Part shown: positions 42,854-51,252 of the stretch, in pieces
Layout of the letters: the number at the start of each line of letters is the position of its first letter
Position numbering within the stretch: the stretch's first letter is position 1
DNA from: JARRKC01 sp963723965
Lineage (GTDB): Bacteria; Acidobacteriota; UBA6911; RPQK01; JAPXNP01
Assembly (NCBI GenBank): GCA_963723965.1
Contig: CAVRSV010000002.1
Location: forward strand, 124,001 to 188,000
DNA length: 64,000 nucleotides
Reading direction: 5' to 3'
Program-made: the position numbers and the translations under genes
Notes under the pieces: generated by a model
What the model saw: the letters and a program-made list of their open reading frames with translations, nothing else
Told to the model about the DNA's origin: nothing
Database searches by the model: none

Positions 42854-43333
42854 TCAGTCGACCTCGGACAGCAGCTCCCGAAGGCGCCCGAGCATGCGCT
42901 CCCGGTGCGTTCCCGCCCAGTAGATGCGTTGACAGGAAGGGCAGAGGCGGAATCTGCGCTGGGTCCGAAAGACATACGACGGGACCCGTTCGCGCACCGT
43001 CTCCCGGGCCACCTCCGCGAGCCGGCTATTGCATTCCAGACAGCGCGACAGGAAGGGACGATCGGACGGGTCTTCGCCGGTGAACGCCAGCACCTCCCTC
43101 AGCTGGCCGCCCAGGCTGCCGCTGCGGATCAGCACGGCATTGCGCAAAGCCCGTCGCTGCACGAGGCGACGGTCCCTGGTCAGGGCGATGCGGTCTTCTT
43201 CCTGGCAGCGTCGGACCAGGTCATCGTCGTCGATGCGGGCGTCGTAGGCCGTGTCGTAGCCGAGGACGCGCAGCCAGCGGGCCAGGGTTCCCAGCATTGC
43301 GTCGGCGAGGAATCGGAACTCGGTCGCATCCAC
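42854..43333 (-). CDS. Mut7-C RNase-domain protein with zinc ribbon
   Basis: The 159-residue protein has the Mut7-C (DUF82) PIN-like domain: RFLADAMLGTLARWLRVLGYDTAYD, then DDDDLVRRCQEEDRIALTRDRRLVQRR. The acidic residues are expected to bind the catalytic metal of an RNase. A C-terminal zinc ribbon has two CxxC knuckles (CLECNSRL and LCPSCQRIYW). Small bacterial members are predicted ribonucleases; the target is unknown. It sits between accA (30 bp upstream) and aspS on the same strand, so it is probably part of the housekeeping transcription unit. Confidence 0.88.
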   Translation of the reverse strand: MDATEFRFLADAMLGTLARWLRVLGYDTAYDARIDDDDLVRRCQEEDRIALTRDRRLVQRRALRNAVLIRSGSLGGQLREVLAFTGEDPSDRPFLSRCLECNSRLAEVARETVRERVPSYVFRTQRRFRLCPSCQRIYWAGTHRERMLGRLRELLSEVD

Positions 43334-43363
43334 GGCGTCATCGGTCCGGAGGGCGGTTCGGGC

Positions 43364-44302
43364 TCAGTTGCCGGCGATTTCGCCGATCTGCCGGAAGCGC
43401 TCATACCGGTGTTGAACGAGCTTTTCCGGTGAAAGACCGGACAGTTCCTCGAGGTTTCTCAACAGCGCCACCTTCAGAAACTCCGCAGCCTTGTCCCAGT
43501 CGTTCTGAGCGCCGCCTTCGGGCTCGGGCACGATCTCGTCCACCACCCCGAACCGATGCAGATGTTCGGCACTCAGCTTGAGCGCCTCGGCCGCCTCTCG
43601 GGCGTGCTCCTGATCCTTCCACAGGATGGCCGAACAACTCTCGGGTGAAATCACCGAATAAATGGAATGCTCCAGCATGAGCACCCGGTTTCCCACGCCA
43701 ATGGCCAGCGCCCCGCCACTGCCGCCTTCGCCCAGTACGGTGACGATGATCGGCACCCGGATCTGCGCCATCACCAGCAGGTTCTCGGCGATGGCCTGGG
43801 CCTGGCCCCGTTCTTCGGCACCGATGCCGGGATACGCTCCGGGGGTGTCGACGAAACAGAGAATGGGACGGCCGAACTTCTCGGCCAGGCGCATGAGTCG
43901 CAGTGCCTTCCGATAGCCTTCCGGCCGGGGCATGCCGTAGTTGCGATACAGGCGCTCCTTGGTGTTGCGTCCCTTCTGCTGACCGATCACCATGACGGAC
44001 GATCCGTCCAGCAGGGCCATGCCCCCGACGATCGCCTTGTCGTCGGCGTAGCGCCGATCCCCGTGGATCTGGCGGAAACTCGTAAAGATACGGCTCAGAT
44101 AATCGAGCGTGTAGGGTCGCTGTTCGTGGCGGGAAAGCTGGACCTGATCCCAAGCGGTGGCAACCGCATGCATTTGACCCTCGAGTTCCCGGATCCTCTC
44201 CTTGAGGCGGCTCACCTCGCCGGGTGTCGTCTTGTTCGCGAGCGCGGCCGACCCCTCCGACCGATCCGCCTGGTGTGAAGCGTCCCCAATGTCCTCGTTC
44301 AT
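43364..44302 (-). CDS. accA: Acetyl-CoA carboxylase carboxyltransferase subunit alpha
   Basis: The 312-residue subunit catalyses, with AccD, transfer of the carboxyl group from biotin to acetyl-CoA, the first step of fatty-acid synthesis. Typical blocks are RPYTLDYLSRIFTSFRQIHGDRRYADD, GQQKGRNTKERLYRNYGMPRPEGYRKALRLM, CFVDTPGAYPGIGAEERGQAQAIA and GEGGSGGALAIGVGNRVLMLE. The ATG at 44302 gives the usual family length (about 315); the open frame extends 52 codons upstream without a plausible start context. It lies 97 bp after dnaE, the same neighbourhood as in many bacteria. Confidence 0.97.
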   Translation of the reverse strand: MNEDIGDASHQADRSEGSAALANKTTPGEVSRLKERIRELEGQMHAVATAWDQVQLSRHEQRPYTLDYLSRIFTSFRQIHGDRRYADDKAIVGGMALLDGSSVMVIGQQKGRNTKERLYRNYGMPRPEGYRKALRLMRLAEKFGRPILCFVDTPGAYPGIGAEERGQAQAIAENLLVMAQIRVPIIVTVLGEGGSGGALAIGVGNRVLMLEHSIYSVISPESCSAILWKDQEHAREAAEALKLSAEHLHRFGVVDEIVPEPEGGAQNDWDKAAEFLKVALLRNLEELSGLSPEKLVQHRYERFRQIGEIAGN

Positions 44303-44399
44303 TTGCAGTCCCGTCCGACGGCCCCAGATTCCCCAGAGGGTCCGTCGATGGTTACCGGACGGGTGGAGCCGCCGCCTGCAGAGGCCTCCGCGATCCGGT

Positions 44400-47300
44400 C
44401 TAGCAAGGGATCTCAAGTATACAGGATTTCTCTCCGAAAAGGCTTTCCACCTCGGCAACGAAGGCCGGTGCCGGGTTGACCGACACGGTTTCCGCAGGAA
44501 TGACCTGGATCGAGTACCGGCTCTTCTCGAAGAGCTCGAATTCCAGGGCGCAGGACCCCGGATAGCGACGGATCAGGCTTTCGAAACGATCCAGCGATTT
44601 CTCCTCCAGGGAGGGGACGGAAATCCGGATGCGGGCCTTCTGCACTCCCGATTTCCAGATCGTGGACAGGTCGAGGATCTCGTTGCAGAGCACCTTGACC
44701 TCGCCTCGGGCATCGACGTCGCAGCGACCACGCAAACAGATGGGGCTGTCGCTCTCCAGGAAGTGCTTGAAGCGCTCGAAGATGGCCGGCCACATGAGCA
44801 CTTCCACGCTGCCCGTCATATCCTCCAGCTGGAAGACCGCCATGGTGTCCCCCTTCTTGGTCTGCAGGCGCCGAAAGCCCGAGACTACGCCTCCGAGAGA
44901 CACGTCCTGGCCCGCAAGGTCGGGGTTGACCTGGGCAGCCGAATAGCGACAGAACCCCTTCAGTTCGGACTGGTACTTCTCCAGTGGATGCCCGCTCAGA
45001 TAGAAGCCCAGCACCTCCTTCTCGTAGGCCCACTTCTCGCGGTCGTTCCATTCGCCACGATCGGGAATCTCCACCGGCGGCTCGGGCTCAGAGCCCGCCA
45101 CCGCGCCGAAGAGGCTCTTCTGGCCACTCAGTCGGTCCTTGTTTCGTTTCTGGGCGTGCTCGATGGACCGATCGAGCACCTCCATCAGCGATTTGCGACG
45201 GGGGTACAGACCGTCGAACGCCCCCGCCTTGACCAGTGATTCCAGGGCCCGCTTGTTGAGCAGACGCAGATCCAGCTCTTCGCAGAATTCGAAGAAGCCC
45301 CGGAACTTGCCCACCTGCTTGCGCTTCTCGATGATGGCCCGGATGGCCGCCTCGCCGACGTTTTTGACGGCCGCCAGGCCGAAGCGGATGCAGCACTCGC
45401 CGGCGCCCTTGAACTCCACGTCGCTCTCGTTGATGTCGGGCGGAAGCACCTGGATGCCCATCTCCCGCGCTTCTCCGAGGTACTGCACGATCTTGTCGGT
45501 GTTCGACATTTCACTGGTCAGAAGGGCCGCCATGAACTGGACCGGAAAGTGAGCTTTCAGATAGGCGGTCTGGTAGGCCAACAGCGCGTACGCAGTGGAA
45601 TGACTCTTGTTGAAACCGTAGCCGGCAAACTGTTCCATCAGGTCGAAGATCCGCCGTGCTTTGGCCGGGTCGATCTGGCGTTCCCGGGCCCCGTCGAGGA
45701 ACTTCTTGCGCTGGGCCTCCATGACGGACTTCTTCTTCTTGCCCATGGCCCGCCGCAGCAGATCGGCCTCGCCCAGGCTGAATCCGGCGAGCCTGCTGGC
45801 AATCTGCATGACCTGTTCCTGATAGACGATGACGCCGTAGGTCTCCCTGAGCGTCTCCTCCAGTTCCGGCAGTTCGTACGAAACCTCGACCCGCCCGTGC
45901 CGACGGTTGATGAAGTCGTCGATCATGCCGCCCTGAATCGGTCCGGGCCGGTAGAGGGCGTTCAAGGCGATGAGATCCTCGAAACGGCTCGGCTGCAGCC
46001 GTCGCAGGATGTCCCGCATGCCCGCCGATTCGAACTGGAAGATCCCGCTCGTCCGGCCGTCGCAGAACAGCTTGAGCGTTTCCGCATCGTCGAGGGGGAC
46101 CTCCTGGAGCTGAAGCTGTGTGCCCAGCTGATCCGAGATCTGGCCGAGGGCCTGGTCGATGACGGTCAGGGTCGTGAGACCGAGAAAGTCCATCTTCAGC
46201 AGGCCGAGCCGCTCCAGATCGGACATGGGGTACTGGGTGGTGATTTCGTCCTTGTTGCTGCGATAGAGCGGCACCAGCTCGATCAGTGGCCGAGGGGCGA
46301 TGACGACGCCGGCAGCATGCGTCGAGGCGTGGCGCGACAGCCCTTCCAACCGGCGAGCGACGTTGAGGATGTGCGCGTACTGCGGGTGCCGATCCGCCAT
46401 GTCCTGCAGTTCCTTGACCGTCCCCAGGCTCTTTTCCAGAGTCACGCCGGGGCCTGCCGGGACCAGCTTGGCCAGCTTGTCGACGTCCTGGTAGGGCACG
46501 TTCAGGCTGCGCCCGACGTCGCGGATGGCCGCCCGCGCAGCCATGGTCCCGAAGGTGATGATATGGCTGACGTTTTCCCGCCCATAGCGCTGCGTGACGT
46601 AGTCGATGACCTCGCCCCGCCGCAGCATGCAGAAGTCGATGTCGATGTCGGGAGGCGTGACCCGTTCGGGGTTCAGAAAGCGCTCGAAGAGCAGATCGTA
46701 CTCCAGGGGATCGACATCGGTGATCCGGAGCGCGTAGGACACGAGGCTGCCGGCAGCCGAGCCGCGGCCGGGTCCCACGGGAACGCCGGTCTCCCGTCCG
46801 TAGCGAATGAAGTCCCACACGATCAGGAAGTAAGCCGAGAACTGCATCTGCTGGATCACCCGGATCTCGTTTTCGAGCCGAGCGCGATAGTCCTCGAGGG
46901 GGTGCCGCAGGCGGCCGTCCCGTTCTCGGATCCTCAGTTTTTCCAGGCGCTCCTCGAAGCCCTTCCGTGCCACCTTTTCGAAGTAGGAATCGACGGTCTC
47001 ACCGTCCGGAACATCGAAATCGGGAAAGATGTTGCGCGTCTCGCCGAACTGAAAATCGCAGCGCTCGGCGATGGCCAGCGTGTTCGACAGCGCCTCCGGG
47101 ATTTCGCCGAAGATGGCCCGCATCTCGTCGGGGGTCTTGAAGTAGAACTCTTCGGTTTTGTAGGCAAGACGGTCCGTGTCTGCGACGGTCTTGCCCGTCT
47201 GAATGCACAACAGCAGGTCGTGGGCGTGGGCATCCTGGCGTTCCAGATAGTGGCAGTCATTGGTGGCGACCAGAGGCAATCCCAGTTCCCGGGACAGACG

Positions 47301-47867
47301 CAGAACCCCGCTGTTGACCGTCCGCTGTTCTTCGATCTGGTGGTCCTGAACCTCGAGGAAGAAGTTACCCGGCCCAAAGATCTCACTGAGTTCTCCGGCC
47401 TCACGGCGCGCGACATCATAGCGGTCCTGCACCAGGTTCCAGGCCACGGAGCCCTGCAGGCAGGCCGACAGACAGATCAAGCCCTCCGAATAGCGGGAGA
47501 GGAGGTCCTTGTCGACGCGGGGGCGGTAGTAGAACCCTTCCAGGTAGCCGAGGGAGACCAGATGGACCAGGTTCTGATATCCCTTTTCGCTGGCGGCCAG
47601 GAGGATCAGGTGATTGCTGCCCGACGAGCGCCCCTCCTTGTGCTTCCGGCCCTGCCTGGCCACGTAGACCTCACAGCCGATGATCGGCTTGATCCCGTGC
47701 TTGACGGCGCTGTCGTGAAACTGGACGGCGCCGAAGAGATTGCCGTGATCGGTCAACGCCACGGCCGGCATCTGGAGCTCGATCGCCTTTCGGATCACGT
47801 CGTCGATCCGGTTCGCGCCGTCGAGCAGGCTGTAGTGACTGTGCAGGTGAAGGTGGCAAAAGCTCAT
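44400..47867 (-). CDS. dnaE: DNA polymerase III alpha subunit
   Basis: The 1155-residue replicative polymerase begins with a PHP domain (FCHLHLHSHYSLLDGANRIDDVI). It has the polymerase catalytic aspartates in PPDIDIDFCMLRRGEVIDYV, fingers and beta-binding regions (ADLLRRAMGKKKKSVMEAQRKKF, AGYGFNKSHSTAYALLAYQTAYLKAHFP), and a C-terminal OB fold (VSLGGVVSGFRRLQTKKGDTMAVFQLEDMTGSVEVL). Length and order match DnaE1. It is flanked by guaA 40 bp upstream and accA downstream on the same strand. Confidence 0.97.
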   Translation of the reverse strand: MSFCHLHLHSHYSLLDGANRIDDVIRKAIELQMPAVALTDHGNLFGAVQFHDSAVKHGIKPIIGCEVYVARQGRKHKEGRSSGSNHLILLAASEKGYQNLVHLVSLGYLEGFYYRPRVDKDLLSRYSEGLICLSACLQGSVAWNLVQDRYDVARREAGELSEIFGPGNFFLEVQDHQIEEQRTVNSGVLRLSRELGLPLVATNDCHYLERQDAHAHDLLLCIQTGKTVADTDRLAYKTEEFYFKTPDEMRAIFGEIPEALSNTLAIAERCDFQFGETRNIFPDFDVPDGETVDSYFEKVARKGFEERLEKLRIRERDGRLRHPLEDYRARLENEIRVIQQMQFSAYFLIVWDFIRYGRETGVPVGPGRGSAAGSLVSYALRITDVDPLEYDLLFERFLNPERVTPPDIDIDFCMLRRGEVIDYVTQRYGRENVSHIITFGTMAARAAIRDVGRSLNVPYQDVDKLAKLVPAGPGVTLEKSLGTVKELQDMADRHPQYAHILNVARRLEGLSRHASTHAAGVVIAPRPLIELVPLYRSNKDEITTQYPMSDLERLGLLKMDFLGLTTLTVIDQALGQISDQLGTQLQLQEVPLDDAETLKLFCDGRTSGIFQFESAGMRDILRRLQPSRFEDLIALNALYRPGPIQGGMIDDFINRRHGRVEVSYELPELEETLRETYGVIVYQEQVMQIASRLAGFSLGEADLLRRAMGKKKKSVMEAQRKKFLDGARERQIDPAKARRIFDLMEQFAGYGFNKSHSTAYALLAYQTAYLKAHFPVQFMAALLTSEMSNTDKIVQYLGEAREMGIQVLPPDINESDVEFKGAGECCIRFGLAAVKNVGEAAIRAIIEKRKQVGKFRGFFEFCEELDLRLLNKRALESLVKAGAFDGLYPRRKSLMEVLDRSIEHAQKRNKDRLSGQKSLFGAVAGSEPEPPVEIPDRGEWNDREKWAYEKEVLGFYLSGHPLEKYQSELKGFCRYSAAQVNPDLAGQDVSLGGVVSGFRRLQTKKGDTMAVFQLEDMTGSVEVLMWPAIFERFKHFLESDSPICLRGRCDVDARGEVKVLCNEILDLSTIWKSGVQKARIRISVPSLEEKSLDRFESLIRRYPGSCALEFELFEKSRYSIQVIPAETVSVNPAPAFVAEVESLFGEKSCILEIPC

Positions 47868-47907
47868 GTTCGGGTTCCGCGGGCCAGGCCCGAGTGTTGA
47901 ATTGCGG

Positions 47908-49446
47908 TTACTCCCATTCGATGGTGCTGGGGGGCTTCGAGCTGATGTCGTAGACCACCCGGTTGACTCCGCGCACCTCGTTGACGATCCTGTTCGACAT
48001 CCGGCTGAGCAGCTCGTGGGGCAGAGGGACCCAGTCCGCCGTCATCCCGTCCAGGCTCTCCACGGCCCGGATGGCCACCACGTTCTCATACGTGCGGCCG
48101 TCGCCCATGACACCCACGCTCTTGATCGGAAGCAGCACGGCGAACGCCTGCCAGATCTTCTCGTAGAGTCCTGCCGTGCGGATCTCCTCCTGGACGATGG
48201 CGTCGGCCTCGCGCAGGACCTGGAGCCGTGTCGGGGTGACGTCCCCTACGATGCGCACGGCCAGGCCGGGGCCGGGGAACGGCTGCCGGATGACGAATTC
48301 CTCGGGCAGGCCGAGCTCCCGCCCCACCTGCCGGACCTCGTCCTTGAACAGCTCCCGCAAAGGCTCGACCAGCTCCAGGTCCATGCTTTCGGGCAGTCCG
48401 CCCACGTTGTGGTGGCTCTTGATCACGGCCGAGGGGCCCTTGACCGAGACCGACTCGATCACATCCGGATAGAGAGTCCCCTGGACCAGGTGGTCGATGT
48501 TGCCGATCTGTGCGGCCTCGCTCTCGAAGACCCGGATGAACTCTTCGCCGATGATCTTGCGCTTCCGCTCGGGGTCGACCACATCGACCAACCGGTCGAG
48601 GAAACGTCGGGCTGCGTCCACGCCGCGCACGTTCAGGTGGAGATGATCGCGAAAAGTCCCCAGAACCTCCTGGAATTCGTCTTTGCGCAGCAGACCATTG
48701 TCGACGAACACACAGGTCAGACGGTCACCGATCGCCTGGTGGACCAGCATGGCTGCGACGGTGGAGTCGACTCCGCCCGAAAGCCCGCACACCGCCCGTC
48801 CATCGCCGATCTGGGATCCAATCCGGGTCACGGCATCCTTCACGAAGGATGCAACCGTCCAGTCCCCGCGACAGTGGCAGATCCGAAACAGGAAGTTGGA
48901 GAGAAGTTCCCGCCCCTTGGGAGTGTGGACCACTTCGGGGTGGAACTGCAGCCCAAAGACCCGACGCTCGGAATGTTCGATGGCGGCAACGACGGCGCGG
49001 GTGCGGGCCACGACATGGAAGCCTTCGGGCAATTCGGTGATGTGATCGCCGTGACTCATCCAGACCGACATCCGGTTGGAGAGGTCTCGAAACAGCGGAG
49101 AGTCGGCAACGACCTCGATTTCGGCCTTGCCATACTCGCGGGTGGCCGGTTCGACACGCCCGCCCAGATGATGAACGAGGAGCTGCATGCCGTAGCAGAT
49201 ACCGAGGATGGGACCTGAGAAACCGTAGACCCGAGGATCCGGGTGTGGAGAACCGGGCTCGAACACCGAGCTGGGCCCGCCCGACAGGATCAAGGCCGTT
49301 GGGCGCCGTTCGACGATCTCCTCCCAGGGCGTGCTGAAGGGCACGATCTCCGAGTAGACCCGGGCCTCGCGAACGCGCCGGGCGATGAGTTGGGTGTACT
49401 GCGATCCGAAATCGAGAATCAATGCGGTCTGACGGTGGTCTGGCAT
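47908..49446 (-). CDS. guaA: GMP synthase (glutamine-hydrolysing)
   Basis: The 512-residue enzyme converts XMP to GMP. Its class I glutamine amidotransferase domain has the nucleophilic Cys in ILGICYGMQLLVHHLGG and the His/Glu pair in GLQFHPEVVHTPKG. The ATP-pyrophosphatase domain has the PP-loop CGLSGGVDSTVAAMLVHQA, and the C-terminal dimerisation domain ends RVVYDISSKPPSTIEWE. The start at ATG 49446 is at the usual family position (MPDHRQTALILDFGSQYTQLIARR); the frame continues 41 codons upstream with no similarity to the family. It is divergent from uppP. Confidence 0.97.
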   Translation of the reverse strand: MPDHRQTALILDFGSQYTQLIARRVREARVYSEIVPFSTPWEEIVERRPTALILSGGPSSVFEPGSPHPDPRVYGFSGPILGICYGMQLLVHHLGGRVEPATREYGKAEIEVVADSPLFRDLSNRMSVWMSHGDHITELPEGFHVVARTRAVVAAIEHSERRVFGLQFHPEVVHTPKGRELLSNFLFRICHCRGDWTVASFVKDAVTRIGSQIGDGRAVCGLSGGVDSTVAAMLVHQAIGDRLTCVFVDNGLLRKDEFQEVLGTFRDHLHLNVRGVDAARRFLDRLVDVVDPERKRKIIGEEFIRVFESEAAQIGNIDHLVQGTLYPDVIESVSVKGPSAVIKSHHNVGGLPESMDLELVEPLRELFKDEVRQVGRELGLPEEFVIRQPFPGPGLAVRIVGDVTPTRLQVLREADAIVQEEIRTAGLYEKIWQAFAVLLPIKSVGVMGDGRTYENVVAIRAVESLDGMTADWVPLPHELLSRMSNRIVNEVRGVNRVVYDISSKPPSTIEWE

Positions 49447-49575
49447 CGGCTTTCTCAGGGGTATGAGGTCCGTCCTGCGGCAAGAACACGGCCCTGTCGG
49501 GGACCGCCTCGAAAGTCGAAAGTATAGCACCGGGCTCCGACGGCACGCCGTCACGCAGCGGCCGAACATTTCGCA

Positions 49576-49581
49576 TAAGAT
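49576..49581 (+). promoter_or_regulatory. TANNNT -10 box of uppP, probably leaderless
   Basis: TAAGAT lies 8 nt before the uppP ATG and no Shine-Dalgarno sequence is present. A transcription start 6-8 nt downstream would coincide with the start codon. Confidence 0.4.
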
Positions 49582-49589
49582 GTGCAGTC

Positions 49590-50405
49590 ATGCTCGACCC
49601 AACCTGGCAAGCCGCGATCCTGGGTGTCTTACAGGGCCTGACCGAGTTTCTGCCCATCAGCAGCTCCGCCCACCTCATACTGCTGCCCTGGATGCTCGGC
49701 TGGCCGCCTCTGGGGATTCTCTTCGATGTGGTCATCCACGGCGGAACCCTGCTTGCCGTTCTGATCTATTTTAGAGAGGACTGGAAGGACGTTATCGACG
49801 AGATCCTCACGCGACTTCGAGGTCGCGTGCTGTGGCGGGGCTCGGGTTCCCTGGTCGATGCGTTGATCGTGGGCACCATCCCGGCCGTGCTGGTCGCACT
49901 GGCGTTGCGGGACTGGATCGAACAGTATGCCCGGGTCCCCAAGGTGACGATCGTAACCCTGGCAGTCTTCGGTCTGCTCCTTTTGTGGGCGGACCGGCGC
50001 CGCGGGACCCGCACGGTCAGCGACGTGACCCTGCGCGACGCCCTCCTGGTCGGTTGCGCCCAGTCGCTCGCGCTCGTACCCGGCGTCAGTCGTTCGGGAA
50101 TCACGATCACGGCGGCATTGCTGCTCGGTTTCTCACGGCGTGAATCGGCGCGCTTCTCCTTTCTGCTGGCCACCCCCATCATCGCGCTGGGAGCGCTCGA
50201 CGGTGGCCTGCTGCTGGTGACCGGAGAGGGTGGCGGCGAGCTTCACGCGTCGGCGGTGCTGGCCGGGGTGCTGGTCTCCTTCGTCGTCGGGTATCTGTGC
50301 ATCAAGTACTTTCTCCAGTTTCTGCGCCACCGCAGTTTTCTGCCCTTCGTGGTTTACCGTCTGGGGCTGGCGGCGGTGATCCTGGCGCTGGTCTACATGG
50401 GGTAG
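49590..50405 (+). CDS. uppP: Undecaprenyl-diphosphatase (bacitracin resistance protein)
   Basis: The 271-residue integral membrane enzyme dephosphorylates undecaprenyl pyrophosphate to recycle the lipid carrier for peptidoglycan and other envelope polymers. The two signature blocks are QGLTEFLPISSSAHLILLPWMLG (near residues 15-37) and the PGVSRSGITITAALLLGFSR segment (near 164-183). About eight hydrophobic helices are evident. No Shine-Dalgarno sequence precedes the ATG; the TANNNT box 8 nt upstream suggests a leaderless transcript. The gene is divergent from guaA. Confidence 0.96.
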   Translation: MLDPTWQAAILGVLQGLTEFLPISSSAHLILLPWMLGWPPLGILFDVVIHGGTLLAVLIYFREDWKDVIDEILTRLRGRVLWRGSGSLVDALIVGTIPAVLVALALRDWIEQYARVPKVTIVTLAVFGLLLLWADRRRGTRTVSDVTLRDALLVGCAQSLALVPGVSRSGITITAALLLGFSRRESARFSFLLATPIIALGALDGGLLLVTGEGGGELHASAVLAGVLVSFVVGYLCIKYFLQFLRHRSFLPFVVYRLGLAAVILALVYMG

Positions 50406-50492
50406 GGCGGATTCGTCTCCGTTTCGATTCATCCCCATGGTTTCTCGCGGCGCTTCGGATTAGAATGGAGGAACGTGAGAGGAGGATCCCGC

Positions 50493-51233
50493 GTGCGACC
50501 AATGCGCACTCTCTTGTGCTTCGTGCGTTTCGGGCTGCCCCTTCTGTGCCTGTTTTCCTGGGTTACGATCGCCTCCCTGGCTGCCGGGGAGGAGCCTCCG
50601 ATCGATACCCGGAACGCCGCGAAGCCGGAGCGCCCTGCGGACGAAAACCCGGCTCCAGCCGACGAAAAGCTGACCTATATGATCGAGAACCCGCTTCTCC
50701 GATCGTTTTTCACCGAGCAGTTCTACGAAGGGCCAAGCAATCCGCGGGCCCGCAGCGACGAGTTCGTGGATCGCATGGTCGACATGCAGATCCAGTCCTT
50801 TGCCAAGGCGCTCGATCACGATCTGACTGAGCTCGTCACCACGACCGACAGTGCCCGCCAGCTGAGGCAGCGATGGCTGGAAGCCCCCGAAGAAACGACA
50901 CGAACCGAGGCCGCGGCGGCATTCGCAGTCATGCTGCGCAAAGTCGCTCGTCAGGCCGACGGTCTGGCGGATCTTCTGCAGAGCGTGTTTCCCGATCTGC
51001 GCCGCAACAAGAAACTGGACCTCAAGGTCGAGTCCCGGGACGCCGATGAACGCTATCAACGCCAGATGGAGTTCATCGACGGTCAGGTCTCCAAAGCAGA
51101 GCAGCTGATCCGCGACTACCTGTTCCGGCCCGGGCAGACGATCGCCCTCGGCGATCTGGGTTCCGAGAACATGCTGATGCGGCTCGACTGGGTCGAAACC
51201 GTGGCCAAGCAGGTCGCTGACCAGATTCTCTAG
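50493..51233 (+). CDS. Secreted protein of unknown function, 246 residues
   Basis: The start is placed at GTG 50493, 7 nt after GAGGAGG; the frame is open from a GTG 6 codons earlier that overlaps the site. A signal peptide (residues 1-32, RTLLCFVRFGLPLLCLFSWVTIASLAAGEE) is followed by a Pro/Ala linker and a mostly alpha-helical mature domain (FFTEQFYEGPSNPRARSDEFVDRMVDMQIQSFAKALDHDL, RQADGLADLLQSVFPDLRRNKKLDLKVESRD). I recognise no family. It is 87 bp downstream of uppP on the same strand and converges with the FecR-barrel gene. Confidence 0.72.
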   Translation: MRPMRTLLCFVRFGLPLLCLFSWVTIASLAAGEEPPIDTRNAAKPERPADENPAPADEKLTYMIENPLLRSFFTEQFYEGPSNPRARSDEFVDRMVDMQIQSFAKALDHDLTELVTTTDSARQLRQRWLEAPEETTRTEAAAAFAVMLRKVARQADGLADLLQSVFPDLRRNKKLDLKVESRDADERYQRQMEFIDGQVSKAEQLIRDYLFRPGQTIALGDLGSENMLMRLDWVETVAKQVADQIL

Positions 51234-51252
51234 GAACGACTCTGGCGCCGGC

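Noticed and set aside
45549..47900. 783-codon plus-strand frame opposite dnaE
   Set aside because: Complementary to a certain gene; composition is that of a codon-bias shadow.
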